A stretch of 64,000 bases of DNA. Origin: Nilaparvata lugens. Taxonomy: Eukaryota > Arthropoda > Insecta > Hemiptera > Delphacidae. Positions 50,405 through 60,645 of this stretch are shown here, piece after piece. Position 1 is the stretch's first letter. Every line of letters starts with the position of its first letter. The notes under the pieces are model-generated. The model was not told the DNA's origin. It worked only from the letters and a program-made list of their open reading frames with translations, and ran no database searches. Location of the stretch: NCBI RefSeq assembly GCF_014356525.2, contig NC_052505.1, forward strand, positions 21,349,432-21,413,431. Direction: 5' to 3'. The position numbers and the translations under genes were made by a program.

Positions 50405-51947
50405 AGGGTACAACCACACTGAAAGCGGAGCGTGGCGTGGCGTGGTCAGAGCGTTCATGATACACATAGGAAGCGTCTGAGCGTCAAGGGCATAGAAAAT
50501 GGCGTTGTCTAAGTTTGCACGGACATTAATTTGTGAGAATAATTACTTAAAGTATTGGATATTTTAACATTAAATTGATTGGACATTTTTTATCCATCAT
50601 TTGTAATAAATGATTGGTGACCTGTTTGTAAAGTAATAAAAGGGGGCGATCCACCAGTTCCCAGACGGGAACACTGTAAATTGTTGTTGCGTAGCATTTG
50701 ATGGTAGAGCAAAAGCAGTTGGTTTTTTTATATTATCAACTAGATGTTTTTTGGAATTTGAATGAAAAACATTCAAGGAGTCAGATTTATTTTATTTAAT
50801 AGAAGAAATTTCTGTTTGATTTAAATGTGAATTTTAACATATTTTGGTTTTATAAAATTAGTTATGCTACAACTATTCTAATACAGAACAATTAAGGAGG
50901 GTTATGAAATTTTGAGCATTTAATCAATTAAAAAAAAATTAAAATAAACTTGTTGCCAATGATTTTTTCAAAACGTTAGACAGAATTGTGTTGGACAGAT
51001 TATTGTGTTTTTTTATTTAAACAAGTTATTTGACAGTTCAAAAAACATTATTCATTTATAATCAATTTGGAATTTCTAAAATCAAAACAAAATAAATTGA
51101 ATGTGGAACGATACCGTTATACAGTTGATGTCCATCCTAAGTTGCCATGGGGATGTCCAGCCATGGGGCAGTTCGGTCTGTCTCAGGAGGTGGGCGATCA
51201 AAAAGTGTGTGTGCAATTATTCAGAAGAAAAGTGGAAAGCTTTTTCCACTAGCTGGCTGGAGTGGAGACTAGAATGCTAGCCCCACTTCTACCTCTCCTC
51301 AGCGTTTGTAGTCTGTCAGCCAAAACTGTCTGATCAGCTTTTAGTTTTTAAAGTTGGAAAAAATTATTTCTCTTCTTAAAGAAGGAACTGATGTTTGGGG
51401 GTATGTCAAAACTTGTGGTTCATGACAATATTAGCTAAGACTCAGTGTGTTCAGCACGGGGATAAAATATGAACCAAATTTCCCCCACAACATTTACTAG
51501 ATGGTGAGAGAATTGATCATTTTTTTTTTAATTTCATGGAAATATGAATGAAATGGATTAGAATAGCCTTACTTTTATTTCAAAGTGTAATAGATGAGTT
51601 TTCTCTTTTGAATAATCAAATAATACACATTACAGGGGAATTTGGACAAACATTAAATATACCAGTGTACTAGATGGTGGGAAAATGTAGTAGAACAAGT
51701 GCATTACTATGTACAAGAATAGACCACTAGTATGTACATCAGTAGGGCACTCGCACTTTGACCCTTTGACGCTCCGCTTGTAGACGCTCCAAAAAACAAA
51801 CCAGCTTGTTCCAAAGTATGACGCCATGCTCCGCTCCGCTCTGCGAGTAGACGCTTCCAGTGTGTTGCAGCTCATTACTCAACATGATATTGTTCACGAC
51901 GCTTCTCAACGCCACGCTCCGCTCCGCTTTAAGTGTGTTTATACCCT
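50405..51947. mobile_element. 1.54-kb foldback element with GC-rich ends
   Basis: The left end AGGGTACAACCACACTGAAA-GCGGAGCGTGGCGTGG mirrors the right end CCACGCTCCGCTCCGCTTTA-AGTGTGTTTATACCCT. A second inverted pair lies further in (GAGCGTCAAGGGCATAG / CTTTGACCCTTTGACGCTC). The interior has no convincing gene; a 61-codon frame at 51067-51252 has no signature. Its right end is less than 100 bases from the WDR89 stop codon. Confidence 0.75.
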
Positions 51948-52035
51948 AAATCATAAAATTATATGTAGCCTGTATTTACCTGTATATTAAGAATTATTAT
52001 TTCCGGTAGATTTTATGAGCCATCATTGATTGGAT

Positions 52036-52089
52036 TCAGTAGGGCTTCATTCTGGTGCCTTTTAGTTTGCTATCCTTTTTATTGACAAC
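52036..52089 (-). CDS. WDR89: WDR89-like WD-repeat protein, terminal exon
   Basis: On the - strand the acceptor (AATTTGTTTACAG, plus-strand 52090 onward) is followed by 17 codons, VVNKKDSKLKGTRMKPY, and a TGA at 52036-52038. The basic tail is typical for the end of WDR89. It joins in phase 0 to the exon at 53248-53340. The stop lies ~90 bases from the right end of the foldback at 50405-51947, so the 3' UTR probably runs into that element. Confidence 0.75.
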   Translation of the reverse strand, partial: VVNKKDSKLKGTRMKPY

Positions 52090-52413
52090 CTGTAAACAAA
52101 TTCCATGTTAATAATATACACAAATAATAAGGTCAGAATTAGAAAATGAAATGTTGTTTTTGTGAGAGCTGGAATAGATTCTATCATCGTGGAAGACAAA
52201 CGAAGCATTTTATCAAGCAAAACTAGAAATGAAAATGAATTGGAAATTGCATTTACTCAAATGCTAATTTATGAATAATTATTATTAAACGAAAATACCA
52301 ATTAAATGCTGTAAGTCTTCACACCGAAGACTTCTGCTACTGCAAACAGGGTAAACAGCTAGATGGAAATTCGATGAGCGCTACTATACAAAAATAGGAT
52401 TCGTTTAATAATA

Positions 52414-52826
52414 ACTAGTAGTTTTGTGAACAGTAGACCTCACACGGTTTTCTCATCCACAAGTATCTTGTGTCACCTGTTCACCGGCTTCTCCAGACAT
52501 CTGTGTAATGCATGCAATGAATAATCCACTTGTCAGCTGATTGATTATGAATAATTCTATAGTCTGATTGATCCTATCTTCAGGGTAGATGATAATATAG
52601 TGATATCAGAGTATGGAGGAAATTCCTTCTTCTTTCATATCATCCTTAAAATGCAAAATTTCAAAAAAACCTTGTGTATACATCGACGCACAGTTAATAA
52701 AGGAATATTCCTGCTGAATCTCATAGAGTTCTATCAACGCTTTTGGCCGTAAATTTGTTACATATACATACAGACAAAAGAGAATCAGATTTGAACCATA
52801 GATCTCACTGCGTTCGGTCAATTATT
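52414..52826 (-). repeat. Dispersed repeat, 'GACCGAGCG' family, copy 3 (inverted)
   Basis: Inverse of the 25-447 family, from CTAGTAGTTTTGTGAACAGT to GATCTCACTGCGTTCGGTCA. Nested in the foldback 52278-53126. A further fragment of the family (CAGACATCTGTGTAATACAT) occurs at ~62710-62780. Confidence 0.7.
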
Positions 52827-52927
52827 CATTAATTAGCATTTTGGATAAATTCAATTTCCAATTCATTTCCATCTGTAGATTGGCTGGCCGCTATATATTC
52901 GTATAAATGAGTGCTGCTATCCAGAAA

Positions 52928-52999
52928 TTATCAGTTTGGTGTAAGGGTATTCCTGACCGGCAATTAGGAGGTACCGGGTTCGATTCCCGGGCTGACAAA
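52928..52999 (+). other. tRNA-like sequence (probable SINE head)
   Basis: About 71 nt that can be drawn as a cloverleaf. The T arm is perfect (CCGGG-TTCGATT-CCCGG, a consensus B box GGTTCGATTCC). The anticodon arm is CCTGA-CCGGCAA-TTAGG, nominal anticodon GGC, with C instead of U at position 33. The D arm (TGGTGTAAGGGT) is weak and the acceptor stem has a mismatch. Its place inside a foldback and the weak D arm argue against a working tRNA gene. Confidence 0.4.
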
Positions 53000-53247
53000 T
53001 AATTTTTGTATAGTAGCGCTCATCGAATTCCATCTAGCTGTCTACCCTGTTGTCAATATTTGCAGCAGCAGAAGTCTTCGGGGTGATTTACAGCATTTGA
53101 TTGGGATTTTCGTTCAATAATAATTAATCGAAACTAGAAATTAGTAAATGATGAATTATATAAATTATGAATTACATTTCCATTCGCAATTGATGCGAGA
53201 TCTTACATTACTATTGATAAGTTTTAATTCTTGAAATATTAACTTAC

Positions 53248-53340
53248 ATTGGTTGAGATACTATTAGATTTTGGAAGATTATCTTGTGGCTTCCAGGCTG
53301 TGACGATACCTTTCTCTCCTCCGGTCACCAATAAGTCATT
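53248..53340 (-). CDS. WDR89: WDR89-like protein, penultimate exon
   Basis: 93 bases in phase 0 on both sides: acceptor TTTTTTTCTTTAG, donor ACCAAT|GTAAGT. It encodes NDLLVTGGEKGIVTAWKPQD and NLPKSNSISTN. The 'DLLVTGGExGxVxxWKP' block is the last WD blade of WDR89. The protein is a beta-propeller scaffold, and its molecular role is poorly defined. Confidence 0.85.
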
Positions 53341-53466
53341 CTAAAGAAAAAAATGCAATCTATGTAATAAGGCATTATTTATTTACTCATTTTCATATAC
53401 AATTCAGGCATAAACAACAGGCATTCTACCCAAAACTGTTTTAAACCTTTATTTGAAATACAAAGT

Positions 53467-53655
53467 GTCGGTTGCACAAGGGCCGGTTAAATTTCAAACG
53501 TGATTAATTCCACGAGAACCAACCAGAGAAGCCGTCTTCTCAAAACGCCTTCTCTGATTGGTTCAGAAGGCGTTTTTGTAAAGGCGGCATCTCTGATTGG
53601 TTCTCGTGGAATTAATCACGGTTAAAATTTAATCGGTTGTTGTGCAACTGGGCCT
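53467..53655. mobile_element. Foldback MITE in WDR89 intron
   Basis: Left arm GTCGGTTGCACAAGGGCCGG...ATTAATTCCACGAGAACCAA, right arm the inverse (TTGGTTCTCGTGGAATTAAT...TGTTGTGCAACTGGGCC). Two nested AGGCGTTTT/AAAACGCCT segments lie in the centre. Confidence 0.88.
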
Positions 53656-53934
53656 AGGTCTAGAGGATATGTAAAAATGATAACCTAATTTCATTCATTG
53701 CTTTCAACAAAATGTTTGAATAATTCAAAATCCCTCTGCGGTAGGCCTATGTTTGTTCTTTGAAATATTGAACTAAGAACGACTATCCATAACGCTTTTC
53801 AGGTGTACTGTTAACAAATTTCACATTTGAAAAATCACAAACTAAAGCTATGAAACTGTGTCATTCCAGAACACAATTGTATTCTGTACAACCAATTGTA
53901 CAATTGTATACAATTCTGTACAATTGTATACAAC

Positions 53935-54090
53935 CAAGAAGATGGCGGAACTGCCGAAAGATCTCGTTGTCCAGTGAGTGATTAATTCATTTATTGTAAA
54001 ATATCTGACTGTTAGTCGTTTTTTCCAAAAGCAAAAAGTGATTTAATAATAAGCAGTTCGTGATGGAAAACAACATTGAAGAATAATATT
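53935..54090 (+). repeat. Dispersed repeat with AAGATGGCGG motif
   Basis: Matches 28928-29060 and (inverse) 28003-28063. The ACCAAGAAGATGGCGGAACT start contains an AAGATGGCGG core as bound by YY1/Pho-type factors in other animals; whether this is bound here is unknown. Confidence 0.6.
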
Positions 54091-55098
54091 GTTTTTTGTA
54101 TAAATGCATTATCAGCTTTTACAGAAATAAATTAAATTATGTGACTAATTTTTCATGAGGCGATCCAAAATAATGTATCATTATATTATGTCAAAATGGA
54201 AAAAATCAATTTACATACTGCAACTCTCGGTATTACCAACGGTATTATCTCGGTTATACCAACAGTTGTGATATAAAGGTACATACAGACTCATGCACCA
54301 CGAACACACACATTCCACTTTTCATCAGCTGATTATACAATCATGTATTTGCATTGAAACAGTAAGATACAGATATAATAAGTATATCACCTTTACATAT
54401 TGTCAGCCTAAGAGCCGTTTACACATTGAAAGTTCAAACTAAATTTTAAACTGGATCCAAATCAAGTCTTATTCGTTATAATTTGGTTCATTTTGAGTTC
54501 AAGCCACCAGCTGATTTAATTCAGTACGTAAAATACAAGGTACGTAAAATACAACGTAGAGTGATCACGCGCATCTCGATCTTTTAATGATCTGAGTCAG
54601 ATGATCGGTGTGACGTCATTCGTGCTCTAAAAATCTATTCTTTTCAATGTTAGATTGAGCAACATTGTAAGTCTTTATCTCAAAAAGTACATAGCTTTCA
54701 ACTCCCATCGAAATCTCCTACGATTCTTCAAGAAATAAAATACTTCTAGAAATTTAATACTTTTGGACGGCTGGATCTTTTATAATGCTCGTTTTTGTAA
54801 GAGCATGCACATCGAATACCTGTTGCTCTCTTATTAAAAACCAACATGCTTTTCATTGATCTTTTGTAATTCAATTACTCAATGCTAATGAATTTGATAA
54901 ATTGATCATTGATTAATAGGATTTGAAAACGAGAAAACATTAATATAGTACTAATATATACAATCCTTTTTTTGTCTTCTATAGAATTCTAGGTACATTG
55001 GCTTTAGCTTTGACTGAGCAAACATAGAAATAATTATTAGCCCTGATAAGTTATTTGGTCTTTTCAATCTATACTTTGCAACGTTGGATGATATCAAA
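54091..55098. other. Intron, nothing recognised
   Basis: AT-rich WDR89 intron sequence without exon, RNA gene or clear repeat. Confidence 0.4.
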
Positions 55099-55370
55099 GC
55101 CACCTCTAATACAAGGCCCCAGCCTACGATATTGCAACGTCGCAGTGTAGGCCTAGAATCTAATACATGATTGGTGAAAAAGATCAGCTGGTATTTTTCA
55201 ATACCTAGGCCTACCTTCAATACCTATTTTAGGCCTAGAATTTAATACATTATTGGTGAAAAATATTTTTAACAATACCAGCTGATCTTTTTCACCAATC
55301 ATGTATTAAATTCTAGGCCTACACTGCGACGTTGCAATATCGTAGGCCGGGGCTTTGTATTAGAGGTGGC
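55099..55370. mobile_element. Foldback MITE with 7-bp target duplication
   Basis: Left end CAAAGCCACCTCTAATAC (from 55095) and right end GTATTAGAGGTGGCTATG. ATGATAT occurs immediately outside both ends. The arms include GCCTACGATATTGCAACGTC and its inverse and ATACATGATTGGTGAAAAA and its inverse. The - strand frame at 54951-55220 is a shadow. Confidence 0.88.
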
Positions 55371-55594
55371 TATGATGATATACTACTGAAACAAAACTGT
55401 TTTAGAATTGGAAGAACGACAATAATTTTCAATGTATCCTACCTTTTTTTAGAATGGAATTTTGAGAAGCTAAGCTGAACTACAAATAAGTCGTCAATAT
55501 TCTGAAATTAGCGGGCTCTTTTGCCCTGGGGCTCACTAGTTTTCATTATGAAATAGCAAATCTGTTAGATGAGGGAAAACTTCGTTCAACTTAC

Positions 55595-55697
55595 TTTACT
55601 ATCATACCAGGATGCCCGCACAATTTGACTATTCCCAATAAATTGAGACACAGATCCAAGACTATCTTCTCTGACAACGGCTGATCGAAACCAATCA
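55595..55697 (-). CDS. WDR89: WDR89-like protein, exon (blade 6 region)
   Basis: 103 bases, acceptor TAATTTCTTCACAG, donor AGTAAA|GTAAGT. It enters in phase 2 (joining AG|T to Ser) and leaves in phase 0. It encodes SDWFRSAVVREDSLGSVSQF and IGNSQIVRASWYDSK. The 'HxxIVRxxxWDxK' type end is the WD signature, here with Asn-Ser for the His position. Flanked by MITE-filled introns. Confidence 0.8.
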
Positions 55698-56097
55698 CTG
55701 TGAAGAAATTAAAAATAATGATCAAAAATATGTATTACAACAATGACACTCACTTGCTTATGGAATCATAAGAATTTATTCATAATTCAATTCTCGAGTC
55801 TGTATATGTTACTCATCTGATCAATCTTTTTCTGTTTATCAACTTTCCTCAATGAACAATGTAATAATTTAATTTCAGATTATGATACATTATTATTTTA
55901 TACTTACCTCCTTGTAAAAAGCGATCATTCTACTATATAGACATAATGAATAGACTATTGGCTACCCACTGTAACAGGAACTCACCCCTACACTCAGACG
56001 AATAATCTTGTAGGGGTATTCCAGTAACATGATTGTATTTCAATTTAACCTTTGTTTTTTTATGGAATAAAGAATATTTTTTGATTTGATTTGTTTA

Positions 56098-56650
56098 TAG
56101 TGAGGTCCACGTTAAAATTGCAGTATTTTATAAAATTTGTGTTGTTATCCTTGTCTATCATTCGAGCATGCAGATAACGCTATCCTTTTCCAGCTCCGCA
56201 ACGTTGCCAGATAGTTTTCCAACATGAAATCCAATTATTCAACAAAAATTTCTATCTCAATAATTATGAAAATCTATTATTGAATCATTGAAAAATGATT
56301 GATTAGAATTGCAGTATTTGATTTAAATTTGTGTTGTTATTCTTGTCTATCATTTGAGCAAGCAGATAGCGCTATCCTTTTCCAGCTCCGCAACGTTGCA
56401 AAATAGTTTTCCAATAAGAAATCCAATTATTCAACAAAAATTTCCAACTCGATAATTATGAAAATCTATTATTGAATCATTGAAAAATATATTTTCTTCA
56501 CGAATAAAATAGTATAATAATGATCATTTTTAACAAGAATGAACAGTTAACTGGTATCCAGCTATCCTCTATAGAAGGCAATGGCAAGGCAGAGAATCGT
56601 CAATGTTTTCTATCTTTCTCCACTTCCATTATAACGTGGAACTCACTGTA
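56098..56650. mobile_element. MITE of TAGTGAGGTCCACG family with internal duplication
   Basis: Left end TAGTGAGGTCCACGTTAAAA, right end TTATAACGTGGAACTCACTG. A subterminal block of about 200 bases (TTGTGTTGTTATCCTTGTCT...CGCAACGTTGCCAGATAG) occurs twice in tandem (from ~56130 and from ~56320). This is another case of end expansion in the family, as at 7440-8115. Confidence 0.8.
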
Positions 56651-56751
56651 GTTAAGTCACTTGTGAACAATGCAACTTTCACAAAAGCCAATTTACAATA
56701 AAACTATATAATAAAAATATACTATTCTAATAATTCATTATACTCCAGGCC

Positions 56752-56880
56752 TCTGTTTCATAAAAACTTGGAAGTCCTGTAATACAGGAACAGCTGATTT
56801 TATCGGCTATATTGAGCATGTAATTGGAATGGTGATTCTCCTGTATTACGTGACTTATAAGTTTTATGAAACAGGGCCCA
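56752..56880. mobile_element. Small foldback MITE
   Basis: GGCCTCTGTTTCATAAAAAC-TTGGAAGTCCTGTAATACAG on the left and CTGTATTACGTGACTTATAA-GTTTTATGAAACAGGGCCC on the right are inverted copies. Confidence 0.82.
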
Positions 56881-57389
56881 GTTTCATATAAAATTATTGC
56901 ATAACCGTATTTACTATAGTTCTATGTGGTTTCAGACTTGGAAATAATATTGACATGTCTCTTCTCTTACATAAATCTGTGGCTTAGTGCAGGAAGTACC
57001 TATGTCAAAATACCAACATTCTCACAAATCAACTTGAAAGTTCAGCTTGTATTTTCGAACTACGGCATTTCGATAAGGAAATGCAAGTGCTAGAAATGCA
57101 GGAGTCAACATTGGTAGTTCTGGCACAGAGTATGAATGGTAATCTAAAAACCTATGTCTTAATTGGTAGTTTTTGCACTCTGAGAGTGAAATATAATAAG
57201 ATACATCAGAAAACATCTAATTTGAAGATTATTGGTCCATAAAATAACGATTATGCAAATGGCATGCTCAGGCTTATGAAAATTCAATTTCTTGAAAATA
57301 AGTCTATAGTCTGATTCGTATACAATAATTTTCAAAAAGTATTCAAACTACATCGAACTGCGTGCGAAACGCATGTTTTTATAACCGCT

Positions 57390-58906
57390 AGTACTCGGCG
57401 ACGGGAGGGGGTATTGCCCTGGAGGAATGTTTTTCAGATGGCCCATACTATGCCATTTCACATGCTATGAGCGTTGGAACGTTCATCGTGTGTTCGCTGT
57501 GGAGCAGTTTTTTTTTTTAGAAACAATGAATCTGTAGTCACAGTGCAATGCTTTTCCGTCATTATTTTAGAGTTGGGCGTCGAGGTGCAATACCCGATTG
57601 AAATACTGTACTCCGATGGGTTGCAGCGTTTAGGAGTACTAGTTATGTGATGAAAAACAAACCACCTAGTCTTCCCCGTTCAGTTCGTACTCCGGAAAAT
57701 ATAGACGGAGTCAGAACAGCAGTTGTTACTAGGACTAGACGATCGAATAGACGACACTGACTCGTTTCAGGAGTACGAACTGAACGGGGAAGACCAGGTG
57801 GTTTGTTTTTCATCACATAACTATAGTGAGGTCCACATTATAATGGCAGTGAAGAAAGATAGCAGAACAGCGTTGCCAAGTCAATCTCAAATTGACTCCA
57901 TTTTGCCACTGATTTTACACAGCTGTTAATCAATGCATCCCATTAAATTTGATCTAATATCAATTTCCACTTCATTGATAAAATAATCAATTTCATGTGA
58001 AATTAATTATATTCATCAATAGATAAATTTGATCCTAATTTTGCTTTGACATATTTTTATTTTCATGCAAACCTGAAATGGCGACTAGTTTGCTGTTATA
58101 CACCAATCTGAACTTCAAAACAGCAGAAATAAAGTTGCTCGGTGGGTATTCTATTTCAATTTCTCTTAAAAATAATAGAAAAATAAAAATCCTACTTATA
58201 ATAAGATAATTCTGATGGAAATAATTTTGATATAACCTTTGAATATTATTTATATCAATACCAGTACCATAACCTATACAATGGTCTAACTGAAGCATGG
58301 ACGAAATCTAGGATGGTCATAATTATCAACTTTTAAATTGTTATTTTAGGTATAATTTGTGTTTCACTTATGCTAATATCTAAAATTTATTTTATTTATT
58401 CAAAAATACACTTTAAATCAATTATAGGACGACTTGTGTACTGAAGTATTTTGGTAAGATGAAGAAAAAGGACTGAGAATTTTTGTTTAGATCTGTACAG
58501 TCACTGTCAAAAGTGAAAATGAAATACTTCTGGCACACTGACAACATTGCAAAGCTAGATAGAGATAGCGCTATCTGCTTTGTTGCATGAAAGACAAGGA
58601 TAGCAACACTATTATTGTCAATAGTACACTGCCATTATAACGTGGACCTCACTATAGTACTCCTATAGTACTGCAACCCATCGGAGTACAGTATTTCAAT
58701 CGGGCATTGCACCTCGACGCCCAACTCCAAAATGACGGAAAAGCGTTGCTCTGTGACTACAAATTCATTGTTTCTAAAAAAAAAACTGCTCGTCAGCGAA
58801 CACACGATGTTGTACGTTCCAATGCTCATAGCAACTGAAATGGCATAGTATGGGCCGTCTGCCACTATTCGTTCCAGGGCAATAACCCCTCCCGTCGTCG
58901 AGTACT
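57390..58906. mobile_element. Three-layer nested foldback stack
   Basis: Outer arms: 57390-57645 (AGTACTCGGCGACGGGAGGG...) and 58657-58906 (...CCTCCCGTCGTCGAGTACT), about 250 bases each. Inside the left part sits a second foldback (57645-57823, arms TGATGAAAAACAAACCACC / GGTGGTTTGTTTTTCATCA). Next to it is a TAGTGAGGTCCACG MITE (57824-58656). The outer element is the oldest layer. Its arms carry degenerate frames (57390-57640; 58635-58865) with no protein signature. Confidence 0.85.
57824..58656. mobile_element. MITE of TAGTGAGGTCCACG family, long type (nested)
   Basis: Same long type as 3901-4713 and 61735-62538, with TATAGTGAGGTCCACATTAT and ATAACGTGGACCTCACTATA ends. The innermost member of the stack at 57390-58906. 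Confidence 0.88.
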
Positions 58907-58910
58907 ATTG

Positions 58911-59503
58911 TAAGGTCCACGTTATAATGGCAGTGGAGAGAGATAGGAGAACAACGTTGCCGATCTTCTGTCTTGCCAATGCCTTCTATAGATGGTAGCT
59001 GATACAGGTTTATTGATGTAATATTAACTATTCATTCTCGTTTGAAATAATCAATATTATATTTTATTAAGCAAGGAATTATATTTTTCAATAATTTCAT
59101 AATGAAATTTTCATAATTCATATGAAATATTTTGTTAATTGATTATTAATTCTACATTGTTAAAAAACGATCTAGCAACAGATCAAAGCGGAGTGGCCGT
59201 AGTCGAGTGGATTAGATGCTGGCTTTGTAATCCAAAGGCCCGGGTTCGAATCCCAACCCTGGCAAGATATTTTTCTCGGGCCACTCCCGTGTTTCGGATG
59301 GACATGTTAAGCCGTCAGCCGTCATTAAGCCCTGAAATTAATCAGTTGCGACCTGAAAACTCTGACACCAGACCTGAGCCAGCCAGGTCACACGATATTA
59401 TTTATTAACAGATCAAAGCGAGAAAGAGATAGCGCTATCCGCTTTTTTGAATGATAGACAAGGATAGCAATACCACTGCCATTACAACGTGGACCTCACT
59501 ATA
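58911..59503. mobile_element. MITE of TAGTGAGGTCCACG family hit by a SINE
   Basis: Left end GTAAGGTCCACGTTATAATG, right end CATTACAACGTGGACCTCAC. The interior matches the 60646-61651 copy, except for the SINE at 59192-59406. Confidence 0.85.
59192..59406 (+). mobile_element. tRNA-derived SINE with 14-bp target duplication
   Basis: The head is tRNA-like: A box TAGTCGAGTGG, anticodon-arm-like GGCTTTGTAATCCAAAGG and B box GGTTCGAATCC. The body ACTCCCGTGTTTCGGATGGA and an ATTATTTATT tail follow. AACAGATCAAAGCG flanks it at 59178-59191 and 59407-59420, with no mismatch, so it is a recent LINE-mediated insertion. The body is shared with 16310-16478. Confidence 0.9.
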
Positions 59504-59607
59504 GTGGTTCGAAAAATATGCGTTTCCTCTGCACCACTCTGTATAATATACTTTAAATAATATATCAAATAGCCTTATATAAACATTGTAATTTCTTGAA
59601 TCATTAA

Positions 59608-59996
59608 GGGCCGGTTTCCGAGCTCGGGGTTTAGTTAAGTTCTAGGCTTTAAACAGCTGGAGTCAGAAAATTAGCTTTCCAAAACGTGGCGTAGTCGCAG
59701 TTTTTATAACAGTAGTCGCAGATTTTATTTTCTCATTTCTATAATTGAAAACGTTTTTCCTTGACGAAATTGAACAATTCTGAATAATTCAAAACAGCTG
59801 AAACTTTACACTACTCTCTCTTTATTTTATTTTGTGTTTAATTTTCTAGTTTGTTTTTTTTTTTTTGAAATTTAATTCAAACGTGACTTTGACAATGACT
59901 ACGTCCCGTTTCGGAAAGCCAATTTTCTTACTCCAGCTGTTTAAAGTCTAGAACTTAGCCAAATCCCGAGCTCGAAATCCGGCCCTAATAGTTTTA
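59608..59996. mobile_element. Foldback MITE, GGCCGGTTTCCGAGCTCG family, copy 2
   Basis: Same family as 17906-18444 but without the nested CACTACC element: GGGCCGGTTTCCGAGCTCGG left, CCGAGCTCGAAATCCGGCCC right, ACTTTAAACAGCTGGAGTCA inside. Comparing the two copies fixes the nested insertion point of the first. Confidence 0.87.
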
Positions 59997-60127
59997 TTGT
60001 TTTATGGAGGCAACGTCATCAATTACCGGTTAGCAATAATCATTAAATTTATCATCTAATAATTTATGATTATAAATTAATCATTAATTTTATTAAATTT
60101 TAAAATAATCAATAAAAAATAACTCAC

Positions 60128-60222
60128 CTATCACCAGTATAGGATCCAGTCAGTAACATCAGATTATTTGTGGGTTGGTGCTTGTGTACATCCACTGTGT
60201 ACAAGCTATCTGCACATTTCAG
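60128..60222 (-). CDS. WDR89: WDR89-like protein, exon
   Basis: 95 bases, acceptor TTATATCAATTGCAG, donor GATAG|GTGAGT. It enters in phase 0 and leaves in phase 2. It encodes LKCADSLYTVDVHKHQPTNN and LMLLTGSYTGD. The 'LxxLTGSxxGD' end is a WD blade strand. The frame joins the neighbouring exons without a stop. Confidence 0.82.
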
Positions 60223-60645
60223 CTGCAATTGATATAAAATTAATCAAATTCGGACTAGAGAGTTGAACCTATTTCGGACTATGTGTAATCTTATCTAAAT
60301 TTGGGAGAGGAATAGCACAAGGTTACACCTTATTTTTTCTCTCCCTATCATTTTTGATGATGTGCTTATTGTATGAATCAATAATAATAAATAAATTAAA
60401 GCCTAAAATAAAATAAAATAATCATCAATGCAGTGCATAGAACTGTTTAAAGCACAATGAAAATTATCAAGTACGCTTTATTTTATTGCAACACTACTGA
60501 AACTAGTATAGATAATTTGAATTTTTTGTGTTTTAATAATCAGTAGCCCTGAAAAGAACAGTCAACTAATTTATATTGAATTTATTATACTTTAATTGAA
60601 TTAGTTCATGACATAACAGATCCCATCTTGATAAACATTTATTTA

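Larger units (their letters stand above)
52278..53126. mobile_element. Foldback element holding two other repeats
   Basis: Left arm ATTAAACGAAAATACCAATT...GATGAGCGCTACTATACAAA (to ~52395) is the inverse of the right arm (TTTGTATAGTAGCGCTCATC...GGGATTTTCGTTCAATAATA, 53000-53126). Between the arms lie an inverted GACCGAGCG-family copy (52414-52826) and a tRNA-like sequence (52928-52999). The element lies in the last WDR89 intron. Confidence 0.8.

Noticed and set aside
51067..51252. 61-codon frame as the missing last exon of the PDZ gene
   Set aside because: No acceptor with the right phase is evident, and it lies inside the foldback 50405-51947.
52928..52999. A functional tRNA gene
   Set aside because: Weak D arm, mismatch in the acceptor stem, C at position 33, and location inside a foldback; more likely a SINE head or pseudo-tRNA.
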